Source of the DNA: Phycisphaerae bacterium
Lineage (GTDB): Bacteria > Chloroflexota > Anaerolineae > 4572-78 > J111
Direction of reading: 5' to 3'
Length of the DNA stretch: 64,000 bases
Assembly (NCBI GenBank): GCA_028285035.1
Contig: JANQQF010000120.1
Span: 62,001 to 126,000 of the forward strand
Part shown: piece after piece, positions 62,885 through 64,000 of the stretch
Layout of the letters: each line of letters opens with the position of its first letter
Position numbering within the stretch: position 1 is the first letter of the stretch
The notes under the pieces: generated by a model
The model's database searches: none
What the model was told of the DNA's origin: nothing
What the model saw: the letters and a program-made list of their open reading frames with translations, nothing else
Program-made: the position numbers and the translations under genes

Positions 62885-63781
62885 ATGAGTAACAGTACAC
62901 CAGAACAAAAATTAGATATTGAAAAACTGTTAGGCTACGAATTTGAGCCAAAAACATTTACCTACACCGAACGTGATGTGAGTTTGTATGCATTAGGCAT
63001 TGGGGCGGCCAAGGATGCGCTCGATCCAAAAGAATTACAGTTTGTCTATGAATATCAATCGAGTGGCTTCAATGTATTCCCAACATTTGCAGTCACATTT
63101 TGGGGCAGCATGATCCACGATACGGTCTCAATCCCCGGCTTTAATGTCAATCCGATGATGTTGCTACATGGCGAGCAGTATCTTGAGCTTATAAAGCCTT
63201 TGCCTGTCTCGGGTACCGTGATCAATCGTGGTAAGATTGCCCAGATTTATGATAAAGGAAAAGGTGCCTTTATTGTGATTGATATGCATAGCGAGGATGA
63301 AAATGGTACGGCATTGGCTTTTAACCAATATGGGGTTTATGCACGCGACTTTGGAGATTTTGGCGGTGACCGTGGACCATCAACTACGGATTTGAACCTG
63401 CCCCCTGATCGTGAGCCTGATGCCGTTGTTGAAGAGACAGTTGCTGAGAATCAGGCCTTACTTTATCGCTTGGCAGGGGATTGGAATCCCCTGCACGCCG
63501 ATCCTGCAATGGCCGCGATGGGAGGCTTTCCCCGCCCCATTCTGCACGGCCTGTGTACCTTTGGTCACGCAGCACGGTCGGTTGTAAAGCAGTTTTGCGA
63601 CAATGATCCAAAGGGCTTCCGCAATATCAAAGTGCGCTTTGCCAAGCACGTTTTTCCAGGTGAAACGCTGGTGACCGAGATGTGGCAAGATGAGGCCAAT
63701 CTCCAGATTGTTTTCCAGACAAAGGTTGTTGAACGTGACGTCTATGTTTTAACAAATGCTGCAGTTGGGTTGAATACCTAA
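62885..63781 (+). CDS. MaoC-like (R)-specific enoyl-CoA hydratase (hydratase 2, double hot-dog)
   Basis: 298 aa from ATG 62885 with AAGGATG upstream; the longer frame from 62846 would overlap SDR 2. Two hot-dog halves; the C-terminal one carries the hydratase 2 signature YRLAGDWNPLHADP with the active Asp/His and GGFPRPILHGLCTFG, as in the hydratase part of peroxisomal multifunctional enzyme 2. Hydrates trans-2-enoyl-CoA to (R)-3-hydroxyacyl-CoA. With SDR 2 directly upstream it recreates as separate genes the two activities fused in that enzyme. Confidence 0.92.
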   Translation: MSNSTPEQKLDIEKLLGYEFEPKTFTYTERDVSLYALGIGAAKDALDPKELQFVYEYQSSGFNVFPTFAVTFWGSMIHDTVSIPGFNVNPMMLLHGEQYLELIKPLPVSGTVINRGKIAQIYDKGKGAFIVIDMHSEDENGTALAFNQYGVYARDFGDFGGDRGPSTTDLNLPPDREPDAVVEETVAENQALLYRLAGDWNPLHADPAMAAMGGFPRPILHGLCTFGHAARSVVKQFCDNDPKGFRNIKVRFAKHVFPGETLVTEMWQDEANLQIVFQTKVVERDVYVLTNAAVGLNT

Positions 63782-63812
63782 AAAGTGTGATTTGAAAAGT
63801 GAATAACTAATG

Positions 63813-63843
63813 AAAAAAGCTCGCCAATTTCGGCGAGCTTTTT
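63813..63843. terminator. Rho-independent terminator (both directions)
   Basis: AAAAAAGCTCGCC, loop AATTTC, GGCGAGCTTTTT: 7-bp GC-rich stem flanked by A6 and T5. Ends the SDR-hydratase operon, 32 bases after the hydratase stop, and the opposing candidate small RNA. Confidence 0.9.
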
Positions 63844-63871
63844 CAAAGGAGAGAGGAGGAGGTACTATGAT
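63813..63871 (-). ncRNA. Candidate small RNA (~60 nt) ending in a strong terminator
   Basis: Read on the minus strand from about 63871, seven bases after a TATGAT box (63883-63878). The transcript would contain TACCTCCTCCTCTCTCC, a CU-rich run complementary to SD sequences, then the terminator GCTCGCC-GAAATT-GGCGAGC followed by T6 (63843-63813). No protein gene fits: the only plus-strand frame, ATGATGGTTGTATCATAG, is five codons. The same hairpin also terminates the hydratase operon from the other side. Existence of the RNA is inferred from promoter and terminator alone. Confidence 0.4.
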
Positions 63872-63877
63872 GGTTGT

Positions 63878-63912
63878 ATCATAGCACACTTCGGTTTGAA
63901 TCCGGTTTGAAT
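63878..63912 (-). promoter_or_regulatory. Third 11-bp direct-repeat promoter
   Basis: On the minus strand: ATTCAAAC (63912-63905), 3 bp, ATTCAAAC (63901-63894), 10 bp, then TATGAT (63883-63878). The 19-mer ATTCAAACCGGATTCAAAC is identical to the one in front of surface gene 2. The -10 also forms half of a CTATGAT/ATCATAG hairpin (63865-63884). Confidence 0.6.
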
Positions 63913-63979
63913 CTTGCAAATTGTGAAAATTAGTTCAGATGGGTGGATGAAGGAGGAATGAAAGTGTTTAAAAGATAAA

Positions 63980-64000
63980 AGCCCATCTTATTGAGATGGG
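63980..64000. terminator. Terminator stem at the window edge
   Basis: GCCCATCT, loop, AGATGGG up to the last base, preceded by AAAA. The 3' T-run would lie outside. Probably marks the end of a gene transcribed leftwards from beyond the window. Between 63913 and 63979 there is no supported gene. Confidence 0.6.

Noticed and set aside
63892..63913. GGTTTGAATCC resembles a tRNA T-loop
   Set aside because: No acceptor, D or anticodon arms can be folded around it, and the motif is a direct repeat shared with the adhesin promoters.
63867..63978. Two tiny plus-strand ORFs with SD-like runs (ATG 63867, 5 codons; ATG 63958, 6 codons)
   Set aside because: No plus-strand promoter fits between the terminator at 63843 and the first; the second has its SD one base from the ATG. 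The purine runs are better explained as the complement of the CU-rich candidate RNA or as chance.

Overview
The window looks like a chromosomal segment of a free-living, non-phototrophic-looking member of the Chloroflexota (Anaerolineae/Ardenticatenia-like; phylum inferred with moderate confidence, no rRNA present). Pointers are an NBR1-type Ig domain on a membrane-anchored phosphatase-like protein, very long secreted proteins ending in a short Y-L-P-hydrophobic-R/K tail, an F420-type LLM oxidoreductase, a CyaC-like cyclase, frequent TTG/GTG starts, and a fused rhamnulose-1-phosphate aldolase/lactaldehyde dehydrogenase. No rRNA, tRNA, CRISPR, prophage or insertion sequence was seen.

Layout. 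1-4.8 kb: the end of an L-rhamnose operon (rhaA partial, rhaB, rhaEW), enough to convert rhamnose to DHAP and lactate. 5-20 kb: mixed metabolism: a membrane protein, a DinB-like protein, a translationally coupled thiolase / CaiB-BaiF CoA-transferase / Mesh1-like alarmone hydrolase operon, a YWTD beta-propeller, LLM oxidoreductase, MFS exporter, a Gfo/Idh dehydrogenase plus TIM-barrel isomerase pair, a CNNM/CorC protein, a second DinB-like protein, GNAT and orphan PhnD-like proteins, a CoA-binding protein. 20.3-21.6 kb: metY.

22-43.6 kb is a cell-surface island: two tandem paralogous giant secreted proteins (2073 and 1786 aa) made of SpaA/Cna-B/SdrD-like repeats, with matching promoters, leader hairpins and terminators; a signal-less subtilase with a separate prodomain-like small protein; a PP2C-like protein that has lost metal-binding residues and carries an external NBR1 domain; and a 1509-aa secreted subtilase. 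Three of these end in the same kind of Y-L-P tail.

43.7-50 kb: response regulator, histidine kinase and murE form one coupled operon; then recF and a PfkB-family kinase. 50-53.5 kb: a lipoprotein holding three near-identical BMP (PnrA-like) ligand-binding domains in one chain. 53.5-59.2 kb: a phosphorelay operon (HAMP-PAS-kinase-REC-REC, lone REC, GAF-kinase-REC-class III cyclase). 59.5-63.8 kb: small membrane protein, YbaK-like editing protein, and an SDR / histidine phosphatase / SDR / hydratase-2 operon.

The most novel signal is regulatory. Both giant-adhesin genes and a short minus-strand unit near the right edge (63813-63912) have the same promoter architecture: two ATTCAAAC boxes at an 11-bp period followed after exactly 10 bp by a -10 hexamer. 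The third copy does not precede a protein gene; it precedes about 60 nt containing a CU-rich (anti-Shine-Dalgarno-like) stretch and a strong terminator, i.e. a candidate small RNA co-regulated with the adhesins.
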